From positions 1 through 9,503 of the forward strand of contig JAIBHM010000055.1 in NCBI GenBank assembly GCA_020028535.1: a stretch of DNA of 9,503 nt, in the 5' to 3' direction. Position 1 is the first letter of the stretch; each line of letters opens with the position of its first letter. Made by a program: the position numbers and the translations under genes. The notes beneath the pieces were generated by a model, which was not told the origin of the DNA, did no database searches, and worked only from the letters and a program-made list of their open reading frames with translations. Source of the stretch: Armatimonadota bacterium (lineage in GTDB: Bacteria; Sysuimicrobiota; Sysuimicrobiia; Sysuimicrobiales; Kaftiobacteriaceae). This document shows, in pieces, positions 1 to 5,530 of this stretch.

Positions 1-1
1 C

Positions 2-247
2 GCATTCTTCTTGTTTGCCGTCGGCGCCGGCATCCGTGCGCAGCGTGCCCAGGCACGGATGGGCCGCGAGACTCTCGTCGGCACCGAGGGGATCGCCCGT
101 ACAGAACTCGCGCCGGAGGGTACGGTCTACGTCGCCGGAGAGATGTGGACAGCCACCGCGGAGTCGGGACGCATTCCGGAGGGTCAGCGGGTCCAGGTCG
201 TCAGCGTGGACGGCCTGCGGCTGCGCGTGCGTCCGGCAACGAGATGA
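2..247 (+). CDS. NfeD-family membrane protein, C-terminal part (5' end outside window)
   Basis: This is the last 81 residues of a gene that begins left of the window. The visible part opens with a short hydrophobic stretch rich in Phe, Ala and Gly, followed by basic residues (RAQRAQARMG), which looks like the end of a transmembrane helix. A compact beta-rich domain follows, with the pattern G-R-E-x-L-V-G-T-E-G-I-A, then P-E-G-x-V-Y-V-A-G-E-x-W-x-A, then I-P-E-G-x-x-V-x-V-V-x-V-D-G-L. This is the OB-fold domain typical of NfeD proteins. NfeD proteins usually pair with a stomatin/SPFH protein in membrane microdomains, and that partner would be expected upstream. The stop codon overlaps a candidate tsaE start in an ATGA arrangement, so the gene probably heads or belongs to the same transcript. 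Family assignment is firm; the exact physiological role is not known. Confidence 0.85.
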   Translation, partial: AFFLFAVGAGIRAQRAQARMGRETLVGTEGIARTELAPEGTVYVAGEMWTATAESGRIPEGQRVQVVSVDGLRLRVRPATR

Positions 248-750
248 CCGGATCGCGGGACCCTGGGGTCGCGGCGTCGCGGTCCCTCATGATACGAACG
301 TCCAGCCCCCAGCAGACCGAAGCCCTGGGAACGGCGCTGGGCGCACTGTTGCGCGCCGGCGACGTCGTCGCGCTGTCCGGAGAGCTGGGCGCCGGAAAGA
401 CCATCTTCACCCGCGGGATTGCAGAAGGCGCGGGGGCAACGGGGCACATCGCCAGTCCCACGTTCACGTTCATCCGCGAGTACCACGGGCCCGTGACGAT
501 GTTCCACGCGGATCTCTACCGGATAGACGCGCCGGCGCAACTTGACGACCTCGGCCTCGAGGAGGTTTTGGAGGCCGGCGGGATCGTCGTCATCGAGTGG
601 GCCGAGAAAGCACGCGCTTTGCTGCCCCCGGAATACCTCTGGGCCGAACTGCGCTTCACCAAGCAGGACGATGCGCGCGAGATTGAGTTCATGCCGCGTG
701 GGCCCCGCTATGCGGAGCTTGTCAGGCAGCTGGCATTGGGGTCGCGCTGA
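244..750 (+). CDS. tsaE: TsaE, tRNA t6A-modification ATPase
   Basis: TsaE is the small ATPase that drives turnover of the TsaB-TsaD complex during N6-threonylcarbamoyladenosine synthesis at position 37 of tRNAs reading ANN codons. The 168-residue product has a Walker A motif GELGAGKT at residues 46-53, then the family blocks SPTFT (71-75), HADLYR (88-93) and VVIEWAEK (115-122). The ATG at 244 was chosen because it overlaps the preceding stop as ATGA, which suggests coupling. A second in-frame ATG at 289 would give 153 residues and begins where family similarity begins (MIRTSSPQQTEALG), so it is a real alternative. Neither start has a strong Shine-Dalgarno sequence. The function is secure from motifs and from the adjoining tsaB and tsaD; only the start is uncertain. 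Confidence 0.93.
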   Translation: MTGSRDPGVAASRSLMIRTSSPQQTEALGTALGALLRAGDVVALSGELGAGKTIFTRGIAEGAGATGHIASPTFTFIREYHGPVTMFHADLYRIDAPAQLDDLGLEEVLEAGGIVVIEWAEKARALLPPEYLWAELRFTKQDDAREIEFMPRGPRYAELVRQLALGSR

Positions 751-756
751 GAGGAC

Positions 757-1491
757 ATGCGGATCCTGGCCATGGAAACTGCGACGCCGATCGCCAGCGT
801 TGCTTTGCTCGAGGGCGACCGGCTCGTGCGCGAAATCATGGAGTCTGTCCCGCGGCGTCACCTGGAGTGGTTGGCGCCTTCGATCGCCCGCATTCTGGGC
901 GATGCCGGCTGGCGGCCGGGGGATGTCGAGGCGGTGGCTGTGTCCATAGGCCCCGGTTCGTTCACGGGGCTACGCATCGGTGTGGCGACCGCGGCGGCCT
1001 GGGCCCGGGCGAGCGATCTGCCGGTCGTCGCCTCCTCGACCCTCGAGACCGTCGCCGAGGGGTTGGACGCGCGCGGCCTCATCTGCCCGGTCCTGGATGC
1101 GGGCCGTGGCGAGGTGGCAGGGGCGTTGTTCGAGCGAAACGGGACGCCGCGCCGGGTGCTTGATGACCTGGTCGGCCCGGTGCACGTGCTGCTCTCCCGC
1201 CTGCCGCGGGACCGGGCGGTTGTGTTCGCCGGCGATGCCATCGCGCGCCACGGCGAGGCGCTGCGTGGACACCCGCAGGCGGTATTCGCGCCGGAGCCCC
1301 AGTGGATCCCGCGGGCTGCCATGACCGGCCGGCTCGCCTGGCGCCGCCTCAGTCGCGGGGACCACGACGATCCGTACCGGCTGAAGCCTTTCTACGCCCG
1401 CGGGGCCGGCATCACCCTCGGAAAGGGGGTCCCGCCCGGCGCGGCCGCAGAGGAAATGCGGTCTGCGGTCGAGGAAGGGGAAGGGCGATGA
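757..1491 (+). CDS. tsaB: TsaB, t6A-modification scaffold subunit
   Basis: TsaB is a catalytically inactive ASKHA-fold paralogue of TsaD. It dimerises with TsaD and, with TsaE, supports transfer of the threonylcarbamoyl group to A37 of tRNA. The 244-residue product starts MRILAMETATP, the usual N-terminal strand of the family, and carries the hallmark GPGSFTGLRIG at residues 65-75. The TsaD metal-binding histidines are absent, as expected for TsaB. The ATG lies 6 bases after the tsaE stop; a GAGAGG sequence just upstream (749-754) is unusually close to the start, so translation may depend on coupling. The last 20 or so residues (PPGAAAEEMRSAVEEGEGR) are a low-complexity, charged tail. Its stop overlaps the rimI start as ATGA. 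The length matches the usual 220-245 residues. Confidence 0.94.
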   Translation: MRILAMETATPIASVALLEGDRLVREIMESVPRRHLEWLAPSIARILGDAGWRPGDVEAVAVSIGPGSFTGLRIGVATAAAWARASDLPVVASSTLETVAEGLDARGLICPVLDAGRGEVAGALFERNGTPRRVLDDLVGPVHVLLSRLPRDRAVVFAGDAIARHGEALRGHPQAVFAPEPQWIPRAAMTGRLAWRRLSRGDHDDPYRLKPFYARGAGITLGKGVPPGAAAEEMRSAVEEGEGR

Positions 1492-2003
1492 AACAGATCA
1501 CGCGAGTGGCCTTGCGGCCGATGACGGTCGAGGACATCGCGCACGTGCTCGAGATCGAGCGCACTTCGTTCCGCACGCCATGGCCGGCTGATGCCTACAC
1601 GCACGAGCTGAAGGAAAATCGGCTGGCGACGTACATCGTCGCGAATCTGGAGGATCGCCTGGTCGGCTACGCCGGGATGTGGGTCATTCTCGATGAGGCC
1701 CACATCACGACGATCGCCGTCGAGCCGGAGTTCCGCGGCCAGCACATCGGCGAGCGGCTCCTGGTCGGCCTCATCGACGCTGGAGTGGAACGCGGGGCGC
1801 GCTGGATGACGCTTGAAGTGCGGAAATCCAACCTCACGGCCCAGGCCCTCTACCGCAAGTACGGCTTCCGCGAGATCGGCACGCGCAAGGGGTATTACTC
1901 CGACAACCGCGAGGACGCCATCGTCATGTGGACGGGTAACCTCCGGGAGCGTGATTTCCAGGCACGGCTCGCGGACCTGCGCAAGGACTTCTCCGGCGAG
2001 TAG
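1488..2003 (+). CDS. rimI: RimI-family GNAT N-acetyltransferase
   Basis: This 171-residue protein is a GCN5-related N-acetyltransferase of the RimI type. RimI acetylates the N-terminal alanine of ribosomal protein S18 using acetyl-CoA in enteric bacteria; homologues elsewhere can act on other N-termini. The acetyl-CoA-binding motif A spans about residues 74-93, with TTIAVEPEFRGQHIGERLL containing the R-G-Q-x-I-G pyrophosphate loop. The family signature follows at 109-127 (LEVRKSNLTAQALYRKYGF), then GYYSDNREDAIVM. The ATG at 1488 is chosen because it overlaps the tsaB stop, has a GAGGAAGG ribosome site about 10 bases upstream, and starts directly before the GNAT domain; the reading frame is open further upstream but that part shows no similarity. 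The last 20 residues extend beyond the core fold. The position between tsaB and tsaD is common in bacteria and supports the name; the true substrate is not shown by the sequence. Confidence 0.9.
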   Translation: MKQITRVALRPMTVEDIAHVLEIERTSFRTPWPADAYTHELKENRLATYIVANLEDRLVGYAGMWVILDEAHITTIAVEPEFRGQHIGERLLVGLIDAGVERGARWMTLEVRKSNLTAQALYRKYGFREIGTRKGYYSDNREDAIVMWTGNLRERDFQARLADLRKDFSGE

Positions 2004-2006
2004 CCC

Positions 2007-3002
2007 ATGCTCGTGCTCGGGATTGAAACGTCCTGCGACGAGACCGCCGCGGCCGTGGTCGCGGACGGCTTTGTCCTGCGCAGTAATGTGATAGCCTCCC
2101 AGGTGGCCCTCCACCGCCGGTTCGGCGGTGTGGTGCCCGAGCTTGCCTCGCGCAAGCACATCGAGCGTCTGCTCCCGGTGATCGACGAGGCGCTGGAGAC
2201 GGCCGGCCTCAACATCGCCCAGATTGAGGGGCTGGCCGTCACCCGGGGTCCCGGGCTGGTGGGCGCGCTCACCGTCGGTGTGGCCGCGGCAAAGGCCATA
2301 GCCGTAGCCCGCGAGCTGCCGTTTGTCGGCGTGAATCATATCGAAGGTCACATCTACGCCGCGTTCCTCTCCGAGCCCGACGTCGCGTTTCCGGTGCTGG
2401 CCCTGATCGTCTCCGGCGCCCATGCCGACCTGATCGTGATGCGTGACCATGGAGACTACGAGATCCTGGGACGCAGCCGCGACGACGCGGCCGGCGAGGC
2501 CTTCGACAAAGTCGCGCGGGCGATGGGCCTCGGCTATCCCGGGGGACCCGAGATCGACCGGCTGGGCAAGGAGGGAAATCCGCGGGGCGTACCGCTTCCG
2601 CTGCCGATGGCCGGCGAGAGCTGGGAGTTCTCGTTCAGCGGCGTGAAGACTGCTGCGCTGCGCGCGCTGCGCGGACATGAGGGGGACACCGCTTTTCTGC
2701 GCGACCTGGCGGCAAGCCTCCAGCGAGTCATCGTGGAAGTGCTGGTCCGCAAGACGCTCGGGGCTGCGGCAGTCGTCCGGCCGAAGACCATGGTGGTAGC
2801 AGGCGGGGTTGCCGCCAACTCCAGGCTCCGTCGAGAGATGGAGCAGGCGTGCGCGGCCGCGAAGCTACGCCTTGTCATTCCCCCACCGATCCTCTGTACC
2901 GACAATGGGGGCATGATCGCCGCCGCGGGGTGGCGCCGTTTGACCGCCGGGGAGCGTTCCCCGCTCAATCTGGCAGCGGAGAGCGACCTTTCTTTAGAGT
3001 AA
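2007..3002 (+). CDS. tsaD: TsaD, tRNA threonylcarbamoyladenosine transferase (Kae1/YgjD family)
   Basis: TsaD transfers the threonylcarbamoyl group from threonylcarbamoyl-AMP to A37 of tRNA, working with TsaB and TsaE in the cytoplasm. The 331-residue product has the family blocks in order: GIETSCDETAAA (5-16), GGVVPELASRKH (40-51), GPGLVGAL (81-88), the metal-binding HIEGH (His111 and His115), DDAAGEAFDKVARAMGLGYPGGP (159-181), SFSGVKT (209-215), AGGVAANSRLR (265-275) and CTDNGGMIA (297-305, metal-ligand Asp299). One conserved position differs: the phosphate-loop motif usually read SGGHT is SGAHA here (136-140). Length is normal. The ATG is 3 bases after the rimI stop with only a weak GGCGAG upstream, consistent with coupled translation. 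It is the last gene of the t6A cluster; the hairpins downstream lack a clear T-tract. Confidence 0.96.
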   Translation: MLVLGIETSCDETAAAVVADGFVLRSNVIASQVALHRRFGGVVPELASRKHIERLLPVIDEALETAGLNIAQIEGLAVTRGPGLVGALTVGVAAAKAIAVARELPFVGVNHIEGHIYAAFLSEPDVAFPVLALIVSGAHADLIVMRDHGDYEILGRSRDDAAGEAFDKVARAMGLGYPGGPEIDRLGKEGNPRGVPLPLPMAGESWEFSFSGVKTAALRALRGHEGDTAFLRDLAASLQRVIVEVLVRKTLGAAAVVRPKTMVVAGGVAANSRLRREMEQACAAAKLRLVIPPPILCTDNGGMIAAAGWRRLTAGERSPLNLAAESDLSLE

Positions 3003-3092
3003 ACTTCAAATAACGCGAAATATGCGAACAAAGGGTCCGCCAGCATTCGTCTTATCCGCCTTTCGTAGGCCCAGGGGTGGGGGCACAAAGCC

Positions 3093-3110
3093 TGTGGATA
3101 ACGTGGATAA
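3093..3110 (-). promoter_or_regulatory. Tandem DnaA-box pair
   Basis: Two 9-base sites lie head to tail with no spacer. TGTGGATAA at 3093-3101 is the exact reverse complement of the DnaA consensus TTATCCACA. CGTGGATAA at 3102-3110 matches 8 of 9. Nearby are TGTGAGTAA at 3114-3122 (7 of 9, same orientation) and TTATCCGCC at 3052-3060 (7 of 9, opposite orientation). The sequence match is direct; whether DnaA binds here, and for replication or for groES control, is inference. Confidence 0.6.
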
Positions 3111-3172
3111 CCCTGTGAGTAATGCACTTTGCCAAGCGGTTTCGCCCCACCCAGAGCCACTGGCAAGACCGA

Positions 3173-3206
3173 CTGCCCCGAGGCGGACGTTCGTCCGTCG
3201 AGGCAG
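3173..3206. other. Long imperfect stem-loop upstream of groES
   Basis: CTGCC (3173-3177) pairs with GGCAG (3202-3206). CGA (3179-3181) pairs with TCG (3198-3200). CGGAC (3184-3188) pairs with GTCCG (3193-3197) around a GTTC loop. That gives about 13 base pairs with one mismatch and a two-base bulge. No T-run follows on the + strand, so it is not a typical rho-independent terminator. It lies 170 bases after tsaD and about 80 bases before the groES promoter. It could be the 3' structure of the tsaD transcript or a protein-binding palindrome. Confidence 0.45.
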
Positions 3207-3285
3207 AGAAGGATCGGCGGCCCTCGCCCTCCGACCCTTCGAACCGACGGCCGGAAAATTCCTGTCCGCGGGGGCGGAAAGGGGC

Positions 3286-3314
3286 TTGAACACGTGGGCC
3301 GAGGTCCATATGAT
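3286..3314 (+). promoter_or_regulatory. groESL promoter (sigma-A/sigma-70 type)
   Basis: A -35 hexamer TTGAAC (3286-3291, 4 of 6 matches to TTGACA) and a -10 hexamer TATGAT (3309-3314, 5 of 6 matches) are separated by exactly 17 bases. Transcription should start near 3321, at the left edge of the CIRCE operator, leaving a leader of about 64 bases. The spacing and position relative to CIRCE make this the likely chaperonin promoter. Confidence 0.75.
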
Positions 3315-3324
3315 GGGGGGTGGC

Positions 3325-3351
3325 CTAGCACTCACATTGTCCGAGTGCTAA
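3325..3351 (+). promoter_or_regulatory. CIRCE operator (HrcA binding site)
   Basis: The inverted repeat CTAGCACTC (3325-3333), a 9-base spacer and GAGTGCTAA (3343-3351) match the CIRCE consensus TTAGCACTC-N9-GAGTGCTAA, with one mismatch at the first base. CIRCE is the operator of the heat-shock repressor HrcA, and it typically lies between the promoter and start codon of groESL or dnaK operons. Here it begins at the predicted transcription start. Repression in normal growth and release on heat stress are expected from the family; hrcA itself is not in the window. Confidence 0.96.
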
Positions 3352-3384
3352 TTCCCGGTGAGTAAGCAAAAGGAGGAGAACAGT

Positions 3385-3702
3385 ATGAAGCTGCGGCCGT
3401 TGGGTGACCGCGTCGTAGTGAAGCCTCTCGAAGATGAAGAGCGCACCAGGGGCGGCATCGTCCTGCCCGATACCGCAAAGGAGAAACCCCAGCGCGGTGA
3501 GGTGACAGCTGTCGGTCCCGGCGATTGGGACCATGAAGCCGAGAAGCGCGTCCCGCTCGACGTGAAGGTCGGCGATCAGATTCTCTTCGCGAAGTATTCC
3601 GGCAGCGAGATCAAGATCGACGGGGAGGATCATCTCATCCTCCGCCAGAGTGACATCCTGGCCATAGTCGAGCGCGAACCGGCCAGAGCAGCAAAAGCGT
3701 AA
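3385..3702 (+). CDS. groES: GroES, 10 kDa co-chaperonin
   Basis: GroES forms the seven-subunit lid that closes the GroEL folding chamber in the cytoplasm. The 105-residue product begins MKLRPLGDRVVVKPLEDEE, contains the mobile GroEL-binding loop at about 17-35 with the Ile-Val-Leu anchor (25-27), and continues with VPLDVKVGDQILFAKYSGSEIKIDG and LRQSDILAIVE. It is slightly longer than the common 95-97 residues because of a few extra residues near the roof loop (GDWDHEAEKR) and a basic/alanine tail (REPARAAKA). The ATG at 3385 was chosen because a strong AAAAGGAGG sequence lies 8 bases upstream. An in-frame GTG at 3358 would add nine residues not seen in the family. It is followed by groEL after a 97-base structured spacer and is under CIRCE control. 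Confidence 0.97.
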   Translation: MKLRPLGDRVVVKPLEDEERTRGGIVLPDTAKEKPQRGEVTAVGPGDWDHEAEKRVPLDVKVGDQILFAKYSGSEIKIDGEDHLILRQSDILAIVEREPARAAKA

Positions 3703-3710
3703 ACAACCTG

Positions 3711-3776
3711 ACATCGCGAGGCCCGTAGGGCCGGAAGCAGTCCCGAACAGGAGTGGACCTGCTTCGCTCGCGATGA
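3711..3776 (+). other. Structured groES-groEL spacer (predicted three-way junction RNA)
   Basis: A perfect 9-bp outer stem is formed by CATCGCGAG (3712-3720) and CTCGCGATG (3767-3775). Inside it are two hairpins. GCCC-GTA-GGGC (3721-3731) is the first. The second has GAAGCAG (3734-3740) pairing with CTGCTTC (3759-3765), extended by TCC/GGA (3741-3743 with 3755-3757) across a one-base bulge. Together these make a compact three-way junction that ends 10 bases before the groEL Shine-Dalgarno. There is no T-run, so termination is unlikely. A role in mRNA stability, processing or groEL translation is possible. I do not recognise it as a known RNA family. Confidence 0.55.
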
Positions 3777-3799
3777 TACGTGTACGGAGGTGACAGGCA

Positions 3800-5410
3800 G
3801 TGCCGAAACTCCTGGCGTTTGATGAGACGGCGCGGCGGGCGATGGAGCGCGGCGTGAACAAGCTTGCCGACGCCGTGAGGATCACGCTCGGCCCCAAGGG
3901 CCGCAACGTCGTGCTCGAAAAGAAGTTCGGCTCCCCCACGATCACTCACGATGGTGTGACCGTGGCCAAGGAGATCGAGCTGGAAGATCCGTTTGAGAAC
4001 GCCGGCGCGCAGCTCGTGCGCGAAGTGGCGACCAAGACCGAGGACGTGGCCGGTGACGGTACCACCACCGCCACGATCCTGGCCCAGGCTCTGATCCGCG
4101 AAGGCCTGAAGCAAGTCGCCGCCGGTGCCAGCCCCATGGCCCTCAAGCGTGGCATCGACAAGGCCGTGCAGGCCGCGGTGGAAGACATCCGCAAGGCCGC
4201 CAAGACGGTCGAGACCAAGGATGCGATCCAGTCGGTGGCCAGCATCTCTGCGAACGACCCCGACATCGGCGCCCTCATCGCCGACGCGATGGACAAAGTC
4301 GGCAAGGATGGCGTCATCACCGTTGAGGAGAGCAAGGGTATCGAGACGACCGTAGAGGTCGTCGAGGGGATGATGTTTGACAAGGGCTATATCTCCGCGT
4401 ACTTCGTGACCGACCCCGAGAAGATGGAGGGTGTCCTCGAAGATCCGTACATCCTCATCACCGATAAGAAGATCTCCGCGGTCAAGGACCTGCTGCCCGT
4501 TCTGGAGAAGATCGCGCAGGTCAGCCGCCCGATTCTGATTATCGCGGAGGATATCGAGGGCGAAGCGCTGGCGACGCTGGTCGTGAACAAGCTCCGCGGC
4601 ACCCTGCAGGCGGTGGCGGTGAAGGCGCCGGCATTCGGCGAACGGCGCAAGGCGATCCTCGACGACATCGCGGTTCTCACGGCCGGCCAGGTCATTTCCG
4701 AAGAGGTCGGCCTGAAGCTGGAGAACGTGACCGTGCAGATGCTCGGCCGCGCACGGCAGGTGCGGATCCGCAAGGAAGAGACGATCATCGTCGGCGGCGC
4801 AGGCGACCAGGACAAGATCCAGAAGCGCGTGGGGCAACTGCGCAAGCAGATCGAGGAGACCGACTCCGACTACGACCGTGAGAAGCTGCAGGAGCGGCTG
4901 GGCAAACTGTCCGGGGGCGTCGCCGTGATCAAGGTGGGCGCGCCGAGCGAGGCAGAGCTGAAGTACCGCAAGACCCGCACGGAAGATGCGCTCCGCGCGA
5001 CCCGCTCAGCGGTCGAAGAGGGCATCGTGCCCGGCGGCGGCAGCATCCTCGTGTACGCGGCCAAGGGCCTCGACAAGATCGAGGCCGAGGGCGACGAAAA
5101 GACCGGTGTGCACCTCGTGGCGAAGGCGCTGCTCGAGCCCGCCCGCCAGCTTGCGGTCAACGCGGGTCAGGAGGGCTGGCTGATCGTCGAGAAGCTGAAG
5201 GGTGAGAAGCTGGGTACGGGTTACAACGTGCTCAGCGGCAAGTTCGAGGACATGACCAAGGCCGGTATCGTCGACCCGGCGAAGGTCGTGCGCTCGGCCC
5301 TGCAGAACGCGGCCAGCATCGCGGCGCTCCTGCTCACGACGGAGGCGATGGTCGTGGAGAAGCCGGAGGAAGAGAAGGCCCCGGGCGCTCCGCCCATGCC
5401 GCCGATGTAA
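3800..5410 (+). CDS. groEL: GroEL, 60 kDa chaperonin
   Basis: GroEL is the double-ring ATP-driven chaperonin that folds cytosolic proteins with GroES. The 536-residue product has the expected length and motifs: TLGPKGRNVVLE (29-40), the nucleotide-site DGVTVAKEIE (51-60, Asp51), the catalytic-site GDGTTTAT (85-92, Asp86), the apical-domain stretch IIAEDIEGEALATLVVNKLRG, and SDYDREKLQERLGKLSGG. The TEDALRATRSAVEEGIVPGGG block contains the ATPase aspartate equivalent to E. coli Asp398. The GTG at 3800 is the start: a near-perfect GGAGGTGA (3786-3793) lies 6 bases upstream and the protein begins MPKLLAFDETARRAMERGVN, where the family begins. The C-terminus ends in EEEKAPGAPPMPPM instead of the common Gly-Gly-Met repeats. 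It is the second gene of the CIRCE-controlled operon and is followed by a terminator. Confidence 0.98.
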   Translation: MPKLLAFDETARRAMERGVNKLADAVRITLGPKGRNVVLEKKFGSPTITHDGVTVAKEIELEDPFENAGAQLVREVATKTEDVAGDGTTTATILAQALIREGLKQVAAGASPMALKRGIDKAVQAAVEDIRKAAKTVETKDAIQSVASISANDPDIGALIADAMDKVGKDGVITVEESKGIETTVEVVEGMMFDKGYISAYFVTDPEKMEGVLEDPYILITDKKISAVKDLLPVLEKIAQVSRPILIIAEDIEGEALATLVVNKLRGTLQAVAVKAPAFGERRKAILDDIAVLTAGQVISEEVGLKLENVTVQMLGRARQVRIRKEETIIVGGAGDQDKIQKRVGQLRKQIEETDSDYDREKLQERLGKLSGGVAVIKVGAPSEAELKYRKTRTEDALRATRSAVEEGIVPGGGSILVYAAKGLDKIEAEGDEKTGVHLVAKALLEPARQLAVNAGQEGWLIVEKLKGEKLGTGYNVLSGKFEDMTKAGIVDPAKVVRSALQNAASIAALLLTTEAMVVEKPEEEKAPGAPPMPPM

Positions 5411-5439
5411 GATCACCCCAGCATCATCCAATGCGGGAT

Positions 5440-5474
5440 GGGTCCCCGGCAATCGCCGGGGACCCTCGCGTTTT
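5440..5474 (+). terminator. Rho-independent terminator after groEL
   Basis: A perfect 11-bp stem, GGGTCCCCGGC (5440-5450) pairing with GCCGGGGACCC (5455-5465), closes on the four-base loop AATC. It is followed five bases later by TTTT (5471-5474). It lies 30 bases after the groEL stop and ends the chaperonin transcript. The T-tract is short, as is common in GC-rich genomes. Confidence 0.88.
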
Positions 5475-5530
5475 CCTCGGATGGGCTGAGAACTAGGACG
5501 CTTCCATGAGGCGGTCGAAGTTCAGAAGCG

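Larger units (their letters stand above)
3003..3384. other. tsaD-groES intergenic regulatory region
   Basis: This 382-base stretch has no convincing gene. From left to right it holds: an A+T-rich segment of about 30 bases directly after tsaD (3000-3034, about two-thirds A+T); a weak DnaA-box-like site (3052-3060); a tandem pair of DnaA-box sequences (3093-3110) with a degenerate third copy (3114-3122); a long imperfect stem-loop (3173-3206); a small hairpin (3261-3282); the groES promoter (3286-3314); CIRCE (3325-3351); and the groES ribosome site (3368-3376). Short open frames exist on both strands, but none has a ribosome site and a recognisable protein together. Confidence 0.7.

Noticed and set aside
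1392..2678. A 428-codon open frame on the minus strand across rimI and tsaD
   Set aside because: It lies fully antisense to two well-recognised genes, its product is low-complexity and resembles no family, and long antisense frames are common in GC-rich DNA.
3229..3252. TTCGAACC resembling a tRNA T-loop
   Set aside because: No acceptor, D-arm or anticodon stem can be drawn around it on either strand.
3261..3282. Small hairpin CCT-g-TCCGC/GCGGA-a-AGG, readable as a minus-strand terminator because AATTTTCC follows on that strand
   Set aside because: No minus-strand gene ends here and the T-run is short; it is probably incidental to GC-rich sequence.
2534..3335. Minus-strand open frames covering the tsaD-groES gap
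   Set aside because: They have no ribosome site and no family resemblance, and they run through tsaD, DnaA boxes, promoter and CIRCE.
3022..3351. A 109-codon + strand open frame in the tsaD-groES gap
   Set aside because: It has no Shine-Dalgarno, its product is unlike any known protein, and it ends inside the CIRCE operator.
3635..4837. A 400-codon open frame on the minus strand across groES-groEL
   Set aside because: It is antisense to groEL, has a His/Asp/Leu-rich composition typical of a shadow frame, and shows no recognisable domain.
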